Assembly (NCBI GenBank): GCA_003864495.1
Contig: ML133452.1
Span: forward strand, 926,494-990,493
Source: Nemopilema nomurai
Taxonomy: Eukaryota; Cnidaria; Scyphozoa; Rhizostomeae; Rhizostomatidae
DNA length: 64,000 bases
Direction: 5' to 3'
Shown piece by piece: positions 49,192 through 62,300 of this stretch (position 1 is its first letter; each line of letters begins with the position of its first letter). A model generated the notes under the pieces. It saw nothing but the letters and a program-made list of their open reading frames with translations. It was not told the DNA's origin and made no database searches. The translations under genes were made by a program, and so were the position numbers.

Positions 49192-52100
49192 ATGGAGAAG
49201 AAAGGTAAACCTGGAATTGAGATGCAGTCAAGCTCTTCTGTTGTGCAGAAGCTTCTTGCACGCGAGGTAAATATTCAGAATTATGCAGCATTTATTGTAG
49301 TGTATGTCTTTTAAACACATCGATTTAAGAAGCTTCATTTCACCAAGCTGCAACTCTGCATTGCACTGTATAGCCACCCCTTATCTCCGTAACACGATAT
49401 ATGCAAAAATGTGACAGTCTCCCAAGATTAGGCAATTGTATGATAATGCTGGTTGTTAATGATGCCCTTAACATAGTTCATTTGTATGGTTATCTGATTC
49501 ACGTTGTAACATTTCGCACTGTCCTGAGTTAAAAGCTTTAGGCACAATGTTTGGGATTAAAGTAGGGTAGTTGAGCAAGCTACTAATTTCAAAACAAACT
49601 TGAATAGCAATCTAAGCTCAAGTCTCGATGTTTCTGTTCTTATTATAAATTTGCCGACAATCCTCAGATTATTTACAGCCCAAAAGTTGCTGTTCCTTGC
49701 AATATTCTCACTAGATATTGGTGGTCTAGATAGATGCATCACTTTTTTGATGTTTCGTTTCATTTATTTTAACCATGCACATATGTTGCAACTAGTAAAT
49801 ATGTGACTCTCATGATTTTAAACTGTGTTCAACTGTTTCTTAAATTGGGAAATTTTTATGTTGGCCAAAAGGCATGAAAAAATGTTTGATTTTTGAAAAT
49901 TGTCTCCCATAGGAATAACTAGTTTCAATTGTAGATAAATGTTGGTATTTATCTGTGCCCAATTTCAAATATTTTCTCATTCAACAATGCATTTTTTGAA
50001 GTTTGATTAAAACATGCAGTTTTGATTGTCTTTTCCTAGACCACTGGCTACCTTTTCCAAAAGCATTCCAGTGGGAAAATGGGCAGAATCTATGACAAAT
50101 GCCCAGAGCATCTTCAGGTCTCATTACGCAGCATCATAAGTCAAAGAAATCTACTGCTTGGGTGAGTTTCTTATATTTGTTCTAGATTCAATCAGTTTGT
50201 AATTAAGTTCAACGCTTGGAGTCTTGAGGAGTGTTTTTGAGTATGGAACAGGTTGTTAGACAGTTTATCAGCTACATTTTAGAGCACTTTGTGTATTTTT
50301 TCCCTTTATATCAGATTGAAGATTTTGAAATTTGGACTTGAACATTTTGAATACAGGTTGTTCACTAAAAGTGCAAAAACTCTTATTGCTCTGCCTTCAG
50401 TCAAGAACATGCATTTTTATGAGTTGAATTAAAATGTTTTTGGATTAATTAAGCAAACACTGGAGGAGGGTTGTTGTAAGATAATGGAAATTTATGCTGT
50501 AAATAACAATATAGGCAGAGGATGACACCCAACAACAGCTGAAGTTATATCCCCACAGGAAATTCTTTGATCCACACGGGTCACTTAATTTTACAAACCA
50601 CAAAGCACATGCCTACAGACACTAATGCATGGCTAACCAACTTGCTTTTACACTGTTATTATAACATAGTGAAAGTGGGATAAATCTAGGTTGTGGTTTA
50701 AACTGTAGGTTATAGGTAAAAAGGGCTGTGTTGTGTTGACCAGTCTTTATTGTATTGAGCAACTATCTAAGACTTTCTAAGTAAAACAAAATTTTTAGAT
50801 AAGGGCCTAGTTTTAACTTTTAGGACCAATTGGTTCACATAACTATGTTTTGTTATATATTGGCAGACATTTTCTGTATTAAAGATATTTAACCAAGACT
50901 TCATTAACTTCATGCATTTTTGTAGCCATGTGATAATTGGATTCTCAAGAGATGGCAAATATATTCTCTCATACCAGTGCAGAATAATTGATGAGATGGA
51001 AGATGGTTGCCCATACCTTGGGTACAAATACACTCTGAACTGGTGGGAATTCCACTTCAAGAATCCTTCCAAAAAGGTAAATATTTATGCCAAAATTGCT
51101 AATTGCAAGTAAATCCTTTTTTTTCTACTTTGTGCCCTATTTTTGTGAGTATTGCTGCTTGTCATCTGGAGCAGGTTTGTAATTCATCTTATTGAGCTTG
51201 ACAATATAAGTAGCAACTTAAAACAGTGAAAGGTTATCATGCCTCTGTACCTCACTCACTATTCATGCCTCTGTACCTTTATTTAGTGTTAGAAATTTAC
51301 AAAATTGATTTAGTGTTAGAAATTTACAAAATTGTTTTCTGACTAACAAGAGACTTGAACTTATATTTCTCTTCTGATTTGTTTTGGTAGCACCCTACTA
51401 ATCAATAACTGTTATCGCCAGACTCTAAACTACTACTTAGATATAAAAATCCCTTTTGCCAACCTTAAAACTCTTCCTCAGGTTGTTGATTAGAAAATTT
51501 TCTTATCTTCTTCACCTGCATGCTTGTTAGGCACACCTAGTCCCATTATTTATTGGGGAGGACATTAGCCACGAGCTGCATTTGCTGGTTTGCCAGCCAC
51601 CATCTGGAAGGTACATCATTATTCATGGGAACAGTTCCAGGTATGTGTAGGATTAGGAAAGTAATCCTTGGGCGTTTGACAACCTTTATCAAGTTCTCTT
51701 TTTTTATTCTTGTGTCATTTTTATTGATATGTCCACTGGGGCCTAGCTGTAGCATTGTGAATTGGTTTTTTACAACAGTGTTTTATCATTTACTGGCGTT
51801 ATCACCCTATTTCCGTTTTACACAACTAACGTATAACTCATTCTTGGCATTGTTTGTTATTAAGCTATAAATGGCAACCTGAGGTGGAAATCTCCTTGAA
51901 ATTCGAGACGCATTTCAGAAAGCTTTTATTTTAGAAAATTAAACTTTTCGCTACAAAACTGTAGGAGGGTGCTGCATTTTTATTTTTCACCTTTAAACAA
52001 AAAGAACAGAGGACATAGATTTCCATATCGGCAATTTTAGTTATGGAAGTAAACTACACAAGTTCTTTTGCAGCTTGAGGTCTCCAGTAGCATATGCTCC

Positions 52101-55100
52101 TACGCAGAGGTCAGTTCAAAGTTCGACTTGCTACCTTACTGTTGCCCCTTCGCCACGGGAATTATGTAAGGAAGGGAAACCGGGGTTGGGCAGCTCGAAA
52201 GGACGCAGATCATTCGCGCTACACTTGAAGTACGAACTCGTGCCGCCGCACCCCCCGTTTTTTCCATCTGTCAACTTAAAACTCGAAGATACCATTCTTA
52301 TAAATTCCGGGGACCTTGTTTGTGCTCTGGCTGTTAATCAGAAAACTCATTGTAATACTGGATTTGGGGCACACTTTGAACTATTCGGACCATTAAATTG
52401 CGGCTCGGATTGCTTCTGTTGTGTCTTATCAAACTATGAACACCTACAGTGTACCGGGCGGACCGGATGCAAATGTTCTGCGACCGGGCCTAGCTGTAGA
52501 AAGCCAACAAATGTGTCTAGTGTGATAAACGAGGAATTACTCACGAATCGGACTTCAGCAAGTGAATTGGACGAATCCTGCTCATCTTGTAATGGCGACC
52601 GAGTAGCTAGCGAAAGTGATCCGGATCATATGAAACAATCTAGTCCGGATTTGGATGACGATTCGCCGGGCCACACCTCGTGTTACCTGTTCTTCTACAG
52701 TGAAAAAGAGATCGCTAATGGTGACCAGCATAGTCCTCCGTTTGACTGTACGAGCACTGCTTTTCCCTTAACCATAACAACTGAGGAAGGTGTGCCAATA
52801 CCGCAGATTGCAAGTCATCGATGTTCGACTGTCCATCAACCGACCCAGCACCTAAAAGAGGCTATCGAGGATGCTGACGTCATCGTCAGACAAGTTGTAT
52901 TTGATGCAGAGCAGTTTTTGGATCGTAAACTGCGCAGCATGGAGGCAACAAGAGAACGCTTTGTCTCGCTGAAGGACTATGACATGCAGCTTGTTCAGGT
53001 CTCTTTTAAACAGATTCGCTTTCCATAGTATTCATTTCGTTGCTTTCCCTTCATTTCTACGATGATTAATCTTTCACTCGTTTGAAACGTATTCGGGCCT
53101 AAGCTTTCCAATCCCCACCCAGCAGCTTCTCTTCTCACCTCGCTAAGTGCTCCTGCCTTATCCTACATGCCGAAAAATGTACTTTCCGCGCATTCATTTA
53201 TCTTGCTGAAAACGAAAATGTTGAAGATCAATCAAATCCATGTTTCTACTAGAGGAAAGTGCGTTTTGAATTTCTCTGTAAGTATTCTGAATGCACCTGT
53301 GAGCAGCGATTGGTCGACATTAAATGTTGTAGCTGTTGTTGTTCGTAGGTCTGTGCTTGGAACAAGGAAGTCATTATCTTGCTCAAAGCGTTGGTGCATT
53401 TAAACGGTAAATTAGGCGACCAGTCTTCGAGCCCCCGTCTATCTACGTACATGGCTGGATTTCTCCTTTCCTGGAACACACGCAATGGCAGTGTCCTGGT
53501 TTTAGAGGAGCACCCTATGTTCGAGTTCCAGAAGCAGAAATGCAAGTAAGTCTTTGATTACAGCTGTTGCTTGTATTTCCAGTTTTAATGATGAATCCAG
53601 CTTTGGCTGTTCACTTTGTCTTGTTGCTTGGCAATCAGAGTTGCAACGGCTGTGTCATTTAATACATCCCTAATACTGGCTCTCTTTTCCAAGCATTCTC
53701 TCGATCCTTGGCTCTCTTTTCCAAGCATTCTATCGATCCTTGGCTCTCTTTTCCAAGCATTCTCTCGATCCTTGGCTCTCTTTTCCAAGCATTCTATCGA
53801 TCCTTGGCTCTCTTTTCCAAGCATTCTCTCGATCCTTGGCTCTCTTTTCAAAGCATTCTATCGATCCTTGGCTCTCTTTTCCAAGCATTCTCTCGATCCT
53901 TGGCTCTCTTTTCCAAGCATTCTATCGATCCTTGGCTCTCTTTTCCAAGCATTCTCTCGATCCTTGGCTCTCTTTTCCAAGCATTCTCTCGATCCTTGGC
54001 TCTCTTTTCCAAGCATTCTATCGATCCTTGGCTCTCTTTTCCAAGCATTCTATCGATCCTTGGCTCTCTTTTCCAAGCATTCTATCGATCCTTGGCTCTC
54101 TTTTCCAAGCATTCTCTCGATCCTTGGCCCTCTTTTCCAAGCATTCTCTCGATCCTTGGCTCTCTTTTCCAAGCATTCTCTCGATCCTTGGCTCTCTTTT
54201 CCAAGCATTCTATCGATCCTTGGCTCTCTTTTCCAAGCATTCTATCGATCCTTGGCTCTCTTTTCCAAGCATTCTATCGATCCTTGGCTCTCTTTTCCAA
54301 GCATTCTCTCGATCCTTGGCTCTCTTTTCCAAGCATTCTCTCGATCCTTGGCTCTCTTTTCCAAGCATTCTCTCGATCCTTGGCTCTCTTTTCCAAGCAT
54401 TCTATCGATCCTTGGCTCTCTTTTCCAAGCATTCTATCGATCCTTGGCTCTCTTTTCCAAGCATTCTATCGATCCTTGGCTCTCTTTTCCAAGCATTCTC
54501 TCGATCCTTGGCAGATTTTCCCCTCTCAATACTTGATGTCTTGTAATTGAGATAGCCAATGACTGCAGAGCAGCGTCTCTTAGTCATTTTGTGTCATCAT
54601 AGTTTTTTGGCCCTTGTTTACGCAGAGTGAGTGGCCAGGCGTGTGCCACTCGCAGCTTGTGCACTACCTTTTTACGCTGGCTGGACTAGTTGATTGTCAG
54701 GCCGGACGTTGCGCACGCGTGCCTTTTCGTACCTAACAAGCAGTTGAATCGACGATCTAATCCATCTGTTTTATTGACGTTGAGGCTTTCTGTACACACG
54801 GCCTGCATGACTGCTGGATTTTATGGTTTTTCGCTCCGCCACCCTCCTTTCAGTTTACCTTTCAGCAAAAATCGTCGCCCCTTTTTCATATGTCGATGTT
54901 TCTTCCCTTGCCTGTAAAGTTTTCCCAAATCTACGTTTTCATATCAAGAAAACGGTTTTTACCTAATATACCAAGGGACTAAGTGAAAATCCTTTTCTTT
55001 TTTTATTGTTTTCACTTGTGCTTTGTTTTGCATCTAAGGTCTCGGTCGATTTGCCATGGCTTGGAACAAGCTGTCGAGCTGCGACGAAAGAACTTTGTAC

Positions 55101-55210
55101 CCGCGAACTTTGAAACTAGCGTTCTATCGTTCTCAAATCACACGGTTTTCTCAGGAAAATCAATGAAGTATTTATTGCATCCATTTCAACCCCTTGCCAT
55201 TGTTATGTAG
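49192..55210 (+). CDS. DCAF15: DCAF15, substrate receptor of CUL4-DDB1 E3 ligase (7 exons, complete)
   Basis: Exons: 49192-49266, 50040-50161, 50926-51076, 51531-51640, 52074-52998, 53349-53545, 55039-55210 (TAG 55208-55210). The 1752 nt give 583 aa; human DCAF15 is 600 aa. Every junction is GT-AG with matching phase. Diagnostic segments are GHVIIGFSRDGKYILSYQCR (human GHIFLGFSKCGRYVLSY), LNWWEFHF (LYWWEFNV), LHLLVCQPPSGRYIIIHGNS, FALHLKYELV (FMLHTKYQVV), VSLKDYDMQLVQVC (CSFSDYDIVILEVC) and GKSMKYLLHPFQPLAIVM at the C-terminus. DCAF15 docks on DDB1 and presents substrates to CUL4-RING ligase; the human protein is the target of aryl-sulfonamide glues that recruit RBM39. Exon 5 (308 codons) holds a Ser/Asp/Cys-rich, poorly conserved middle part. 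The CxxC...CxxH motif of the human protein is not visible. The start was chosen as the ATG whose frame reaches the conserved exon 2; the N-terminus is shorter than human. Confidence 0.93.
51281..51334. repeat. Two-copy 27-bp tandem duplication in DCAF15 intron 3
   Basis: The unit atttagtgttagaaatttac plus aaaattg is present twice in perfect tandem. Confidence 0.9.
53677..54512. repeat. 26-copy, 32-bp minisatellite in the last DCAF15 intron
   Basis: The unit is tggctctcttttccaagcat plus tct(c/a)tcgatcct. Twenty-six copies are almost identical; most differences fall at one C/A site. Reading that site along the array gives cacacacac caaa ccc aaa ccc aaa c: first a 2-unit rhythm (64 bp), then a 6-unit rhythm (192 bp). 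The array takes up 56 percent of the 1493-nt intron 53546-55038. The unit lacks stop codons in all frames and 32 is not a multiple of 3, so each plus frame gives the same cyclic 32-residue peptide, making the roughly 270-300-codon frames artefacts. The A variant creates ATCGAT. Confidence 0.97.
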
Positions 55211-56312
55211 GCAGTCATTTGAAAAGTCGCCTCGAATTACTGATCCTGGAAATTATACATTATTATGCAGATCTGTTGAAGTTTCCTGAGCTTTGATATG
55301 ATAATGTATTATCAATGATAAAGTGTTGTAGTTTATAGTTAGCCACAGATTTTTCACGTTTTATCAAACTTGACAATTTGCCTATTGTCGAATCACGTGC
55401 TTTTGATAGAGAGGCCAATGGTCCTAAATCTTTTACAGCAGTTGCACTGTCTCTAGTGTTTACGGTTATGCGACTTTCCTGACTGACTTTGGGGGCCCCC
55501 TTGTCGCTTTTTAGGTTTATCTAGGGGTAAGATGGGGTTATTTTTTAAGATCAATATGAAAGCAAACTAGCGAAAACATTTTTATCATTGGAACTCTTTA
55601 TCAAGTCAGGGCTTCTTATAAATTTATTTACGTTACGAGCGCTAAAGTCAAAATTCGATTGATAAGATGGACAAGCTACGACTCAAAGTCAGTAAGCACG
55701 GACAACCTTTTTGACACTCAGAAACATCAGGCAAAACCAAGAGTATATCAATCAGCACAAACATATCTCCCCTTTCATCAAATATGACCTCCATCCTTTT
55801 GTATCGGCCAGTAACCTAGGAAATTACCAAGAGTATGATGAAATGCTGAATTAGATACAAGCTAGTTGGCAGATGCTTGGGAAGAATTCTCAACATTTAG
55901 GTGGCAACTGGTATCTTCAATGACGATCCCTGCCGAAGGACAAACAAAGCACCACTACAAAAGCAGATCCTCTGACGGAAGTGGAGCAATTTTAGACACA
56001 CAAGAAGGAACCTGCCAGGTGCGTCACAAGACATTCCCTCCATTAAAATCCGGTCTTTTTAAGGCTATAGCATCAAATTTTATTACAATCAACAACCAAG
56101 GCTATAGCACAAGAAGCTCATATTTGATTAGACTTTCCTGACATACTTAAAATATCATACAGTCAAAAATTGCGAGCGAAGGAATTTCTTAACCAGAAAT
56201 CTGTCGACTTCAAGTCGACTTCAAGTCCTTCATTTTTTCGGCACAAATGGATAATTTTTCATGACAGAAATCTACAACTGACCAAGACCTAGCAGACTCA
56301 AACCAAAAGAAT
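55211..56312. other. Spacer between DCAF15 and the satellite array
   Basis: This is AT-rich with no recognised gene. The 91-codon frame at 55866-56141 resembles nothing known. A short direct repeat, gtcgacttcaagtcgacttcaa, lies at about 56203-56226. Two short matches to the satellite core in opposite orientation (aaggctatagca) occur at 56061 and 56099. Confidence 0.5.
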
Positions 56313-59300
56313 CCCTGTTGGATTTTAAAAAGATAGTTGAAGCAGTTTTGATGCCAAATCAATTTGGCAAACAATCTGTCTTTTTGCAAGCCTATAGCAT
56401 TGCTTTTTGCGCAAAAAACAGTCATTTTTTATCATCCGAGACAACTTTTATTTTTATCTTTATATCGACTATAGGCACACTAAAGGGTTTCTGGAGATAG
56501 TTCAAGCAGTTTTGAAGGAAAAAAATTTACGCAGAAATTGGTCATTTTGCAGGGCTAGAGCCTTGGCTTTTTTGCGGAAACGCAGTCATTTTACTGGCGA
56601 GAAGGGCAGTGTAAACAGTCATTTTTCATCCCTTTATTGGCTGAAGGGACACTAAAGGGTTTCTGAAAGATAGTTCAAGCAGTTTTAAACCAAAAAAAAT
56701 TTGGCCAGAAATGGGTCATTTTGCAGGGCTATAGCCTTGGTATTTTGGCGGAAAACGCACTCTTTCTGATGGTGAGAGGGGCTGTGTAAACAAGCATTTT
56801 TTATCCCATTATTGACTGAAGGCTTACTAAAGGGTTTCTAGAAGATAGTTCAAGCAGTTTTTAAGGGAAAAAAATTTGCCCAGAAATGGGTCATTTTGCA
56901 GGGCTAGAGCCTTGGCTTTTTGGCGGAAAACGCAGTCATTTTGCTGGTGAGAGGGGCAGTGTAAACAATCATTTTCATCCCTTTATTGACTGAAGAGACA
57001 CTAAAGGGTTTCTGGAAGATAGTTCAAGCAGTTTTGAAGGAAAAAAAATTTGGCCAGAAATGGGTCATTTTGCAAGACTATAGCCTTGGTTTCTTTGCGA
57101 AAAACGCAGTCTTTCTGACGGTAAGAGGGGCTGTGTAAACAAGAATTTTTTATCCATTTATTGACTAAAGGGACACTAAAGGGTTTCTGGAAGATAGTTC
57201 AAGCAGTTTTGCAGCAAAAAAAATTTGGTCAAAAATGTGTCATTTTTTAAGACTATAGCCTTGGTTTTTGGCGAAAAACGCAGTCTTTCTGATGGAGAGA
57301 GGGACTGTGTAAACAAGCATTTTTTATCCCTTTATTGACAGAGGGACACTAAAGGGTTTCTGGAAGATAGTTCAAGCAGTTTTAAAGCAAAAAAAATTTG
57401 GTCAAAAATGGGTCATTTTTTAAGACTATAGCCTTGGTTTTTTGGCGGAAAACGCAGTCTTTCTGATGGAGAGAGAAACTTTGTAAACAAGCATTTTTTA
57501 TCCCTTTATTGGCACAGAGGGGACACTAAAGGGTTTCTGGGAAGATAGTTCAAGCAGTTTTGAAGGGAAAAAAATTTGCCGAAACGGGTCATTTTGCAGG
57601 GCTATAGCCTTGGCTTTTTGGCGGAAACGCAGTCTTTCTGATGGAAAGAGGGACTGTGTAAACAAGCATTTTTGATCCCTTTATTGCTAAGAGACACTAA
57701 AGGGTTTCTGGAAGATAGTTCAAGCAGTTTTGAAGGAAAAAAAATTTGGCCAGAAATGGGTCATTTTGCAAGACTATAGCCTTGGTTTTTTGCGGAAACG
57801 CAGTCTTTCTGATAGAAAGAGGGACTGTGTAAACAAGCATTTTTTATCCCTTTATTGGCTAAAGAGACACTAAAGGGTTTCTGGGAGATAGTTCAAGCAG
57901 TTTTGAAGGAAAAAAAATTTGGCAGAAATTGGTCATTTTGCAAGGTACTAGCCTTGGTTTTTTGGCGAAACGCAGTCATTTTACTGGCGAGAAGGGCAGT
58001 GTAAACAAGCATTTTTCATCCCTTTATTGGCTGAAGGGACACTAAAGGGTTTCTGGAAGATAGTTCAAGCAGTTTTAAACAAAAAAAATTTGGCCAGAAA
58101 TGGGTCATTTTTCAAGACTATAGCCTTGGTTTTTTGGCGGAAAACGCAGTCTTTCTGATGGAGAGAGGGACTTTGTAAACAAGCATTTTTTATCCCTTTA
58201 TTGACAGAGGGGACACTAAAGGGTTTCTGGAAGATAGTTCAAGCAGTTTTGAAGGAAAAAAAATTTGGCCAGAAATGGGTCATTTTTCAAGACTATAGCC
58301 TTGGTTTTTTGGCGGAAAACGCAGTCTTTCTGATAGAAGAGGGACTGTGTAAACAAGCATTTTTATCCTTTATTGCTAAAGAGACACTAAAGGGTTTCTG
58401 GAAGATAGTTCAAGCAGTTTTGAAGGAAAAAAAATTTGGCCAGAAATGGGTCATTTTGCAAGGCTATAGCCTTGGTTTTTTGGCGGAAAAAACAGTCATT
58501 TTTACTGGCGAGAAGGGCAGTGTAAACAGTCATTTTTCATCCCTTTATTGGCTGAAGGGACACTAAAGGGTTTCTGGAAGATAGTTCAAGCAGTTTTGAA
58601 GCAAAAAAAATTTGGTCAAAATAGGTCATTTTTTAAGACTATAGCCTTGGTTTTTTGGCGAAAACAGACTTCTGATGGAGAGAGGACTAGTTAAACAAGC
58701 ATTTTTTATCCTTTTATTGGCAGAGGGGACACTAAAGGGTTTCTGGAAGATAGTTCAAGCAGTTTTGAAGCAAAAAAAATTTGGCCAGAAATGGGTCATT
58801 TTGCAAGACTATAGCCTTGGTTTTTTGGCGAAAACGCAGTCTTTCTGATGGAGAGAGGGACTGTGTAAACAAGCATTTTTTATCCCTTTATTGACAGAGG
58901 GGACACTAAAGGGTTTCTGGAAGATAGTTCAAGCAGTTTTGAAGGAAAAAAAATTTGGCCAGAAATGGGTCATTTTTCAAGACTATAGCCTTGGTTTTTT
59001 GGCGGAAAACGCAGTCTTTCTGATAGAAAGAGGGACTGTGTAAACAAGCATTTTTATCCTTTATTGGCTAAAGAGACACTAAAGGGTTTCTGGAAGATAG
59101 TTCAAGCAGTTTTGAAGGAAAAAAATTTGGCCAGAAAATGGGTCATTTTGCAAGCTAAGCCTTGGTTTTTTGGCGGAAAACGCAGTCCTGGGAGAGAGGG
59201 AGTGTAAACAAGCATTTTTATCCCTTTATTGGCTGAAGGGACACTAAAGGGTTTCTGGAAGATAGTTCAAGCAGTTTTAAAGCAAAAAAAATTTGGTCAA

Positions 59301-62300
59301 AAATGGGTCATTTTGCAATACTATAGCCTTGGTTTTTTGGCGAAAAAACAGACTTTCTGATGGAGAGAGGTACTTAGTAAACAAGCATTTTTTATCCCTT
59401 TATTGACAGAGGGGACACTAAAGGGTTTCTTGGAGATAGTTCAAGCAGTTTTGAAGGGAAAAAAATTTGCCCAGAAACGGGTCATTTTGCAGGGCTATAG
59501 CCTTGGTTTTTTGGCGGAAATGCAGATTACTGGGAGAATGGAGTTAAACAAGCATTTTTTCATCCTTTATTGACTGAAGGGACACTAAAGGGTTTCTGGA
59601 AGATAGTTCAAGCAGTTTGAAGCAAAAAAATTTGGTCAAAATGGGTCATTTTTAATTACTATAGCCTTGGTTTTTTGGCGAAAAAACAGACTTTCGATGG
59701 AGAGAGAGGTACTTAGTAAACAAGCATTTTTTTATCCCTTTATTGACAGAGGGGACACTAAAGGGTTTCTGGAAGATAGTTCAAGCAGTTTTGAAGGAAA
59801 AAAAATTTGGCCAGAAATGGGTCATTTTTCAAGACTATAGCCTTGGTATTTTGGCGGAAAACGCAGTCTTTCTGATGGAGAGAGGGACTGTGTAAACAAG
59901 CATTTTTTATCCCTTTATTGACAGAGGGGACACTAAAGGGTTTCTGGAAGATAGTTCAAGCAGTTTTGAAGAAAAAAAATTTGGCCAGAAATGGGTCATT
60001 TTTCAAGACTATAGCCTTGGTTTTTTGGCGGAAAACGCAGTCTTTCTGATGGTGAGAAGGGCTGTGTAAACAAGCATTTTTTATCCATTTATTGACTAAA
60101 GGGACACTAAAGGGTTTCTGGAAGATAGTTCAAGCAGTTTTGAAGGAAAAAAAATTTGGCCAGAAATGGGTCATTTTTCAAGACTATAGCCTTGGTTTTT
60201 TTGCGGAAAACGCAGTCATTTTACTGGAGAAGGGAGTGTAAACAAGCATTTTTATCCCTTTATTGCTGAAGGGACACTAAAGGGTTTCTGAAAGATAGTT
60301 CAAGCAGTTTTAAAGCAAAAAAAATTTGGTCAGAAATGGGTCATTTTGCAAGACTATAGCCTTGGTTTTTTGGCAAAAACGCAGTCTTTCTGATGGAGAA
60401 GGCTGTGTAAACAAGCATTTTTTTATCCCTTTATTGACAGAGGGCACACTAAAGGGTTTCTGGAAGATAGTTCAAGCAGTTTTAAAGCAAAAAAAATTTG
60501 GTCAAAATGGGTCACTTTTTAATACTATAGCCTTGGTTTTTTGGCGAAAAACAGACTTTCTGATGGAGAGAACTTGTAAACAAGCATTTTTTATCCCTTT
60601 ATTGACAGAGGGACACTAAAGGGTTTCTGGAAGATAGTTCAAGCAGTTTTGAAGAAAAAAATTTGCCAGAAATGGGTCATTTTGCAAGCTATAGCCTTGG
60701 CTTTTTGGCGGAAAACGCAGTCTTTCTGATGAGAGGGCTGTGTAAACAAGCATTTTTATCCCTTTATTGCTAAAGAGACACTAAAGGGTTTCTGGGAGAT
60801 AGTTCAAGCAGTTTTGAAGGAAAAAAATTTGGCCAGAAATGGGTCATTTTGCAAGTATAGCCTTGGTTTTTTGGCGGAAACGCAGTCTTTTACTGGCGAG
60901 AAGGGCAGTGTAAACAGCATTTTTATCCCTTTATTGGCAAGGGACACTAAAGGGTTTCTGAAGATAGTTCAAGCAGTTTTAAAGCAAAAAAAATTTGGCC
61001 AGAAATTGGTCATTTTGTAAGACTATAGCCTTGGTTTTTTGGCGGAAAACGCAGTCTTTCTGATGGAGAAAGGGACTGTGTAAACAAGCATTTTTTTATC
61101 CCTTTATTGACAGAGGGGACACTAAAGGGTTTCTGGAAGATAGTTCAAGCAGTTTTGAAGGAAAAAAAATTTGGCCAGAAATGGGTCATTTTTCAAGACT
61201 ATAGCCTTGGTTTTTTGGCGGAAAACGCAGTCTTTCTGATAGAAAGAGGGACTGTGTAAACAAGCATTTTTTATCCCTTTATTGGCTAAAGAGACACTAA
61301 AGGGTTTCTGGGAGATAGTTCAAGCAGTTTTGAAGGAAAAAAATTTAGGCAGAAATTGGTCATTTTGCAAGGTTATAGCCTTGGTTTTTTGCGGAAAACG
61401 CAGTCTTTTACTGGCGAGAAGGGCAGTGTAAACAGTCATTTTTCATCCCTTTATTGGCTGAAGGGACACGAAAGGGTTTCTAAAAGATAGTTCAAGCAGT
61501 TTTAAAGCAAAAAAAATTTGGCCAGAAATGGGTCATTTTTCAAGACTATAGCCTTGGTTTTTTGGCGGAAAACGCAGTCTTTCTGATGGAGAGAGGGACT
61601 TTGTAAACAAGCATTTTTTTTATCCCTTTATTGACAGAGGGGACACTAAAGGGTTTCTGGATGATAGTTCAAGCAGTTTTGAAGGAAAAAAAATTTGGCC
61701 AGAAATGGGTCATTTTTCAAGACTATAGCCTTGGTTTTTTGGCGGAAAACGCAGTCTTTCTGATAGAAAGAGGGACTGTGTAAACAAGCATTTTTTATCC
61801 CTTTATTGGCTAAAGGGACACTAAAGGGTTTCTGGAGATAGTTCAAGCAGTTTTGAAGGAAAAAATTTAGGCAGAAATTAGTCATTTGCAATTATAGCCT
61901 TGTTTTGCAGCGGAAACGCAGTCATTTTACTGGCGAGAAGGGCAGTGTAAACAGTCATTTTTCATCCCTTTATTGGCTGAAGGGACACTAAAGGGTTTCT
62001 GAAAGATAGTTCAAGCAGTTTTAAAGCAAAAAAAATTTGGCCAGAAATGGGTCATTTTTCAAGACTATAGCCTTGGTTTTTGGCGGAAAACGCAGTCTTT
62101 CTGATGGAGAGAGGGACTGTGTAAACAAGCATTTTTTATCCCTTTATTGACAGAGGGGACACTTGAGGGTTTCTGGAAGATAGTTCAAGCAGTTTTAAAG
62201 CAAAAAAAATTTGGTCAAAATGGGTCATTTTTTAATACTATAGCCTTGGTTTTTTGGCGAAAAAACAGACTTTCTGATGGAGAGAGGTACTTAGTAAACA

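Noticed and set aside
53616..54550. Three long plus-strand frames of 268-306 codons
   Set aside because: They are products of the stop-free 32-bp minisatellite; all three encode the same cyclic repeat, and the region is intronic in DCAF15.
56061..56110. Inverted fragments of the satellite core left of the array
   Set aside because: Only about 12 bp match at each of two places, too short to distinguish from chance.
58201..58566. 121-codon frame with two repeats of TLKGFWKIVQAVLKEKKFGQ
   Set aside because: It arises where an indel makes one satellite unit 171 bp. Neighbouring units break the frame, so no coding constraint is visible.
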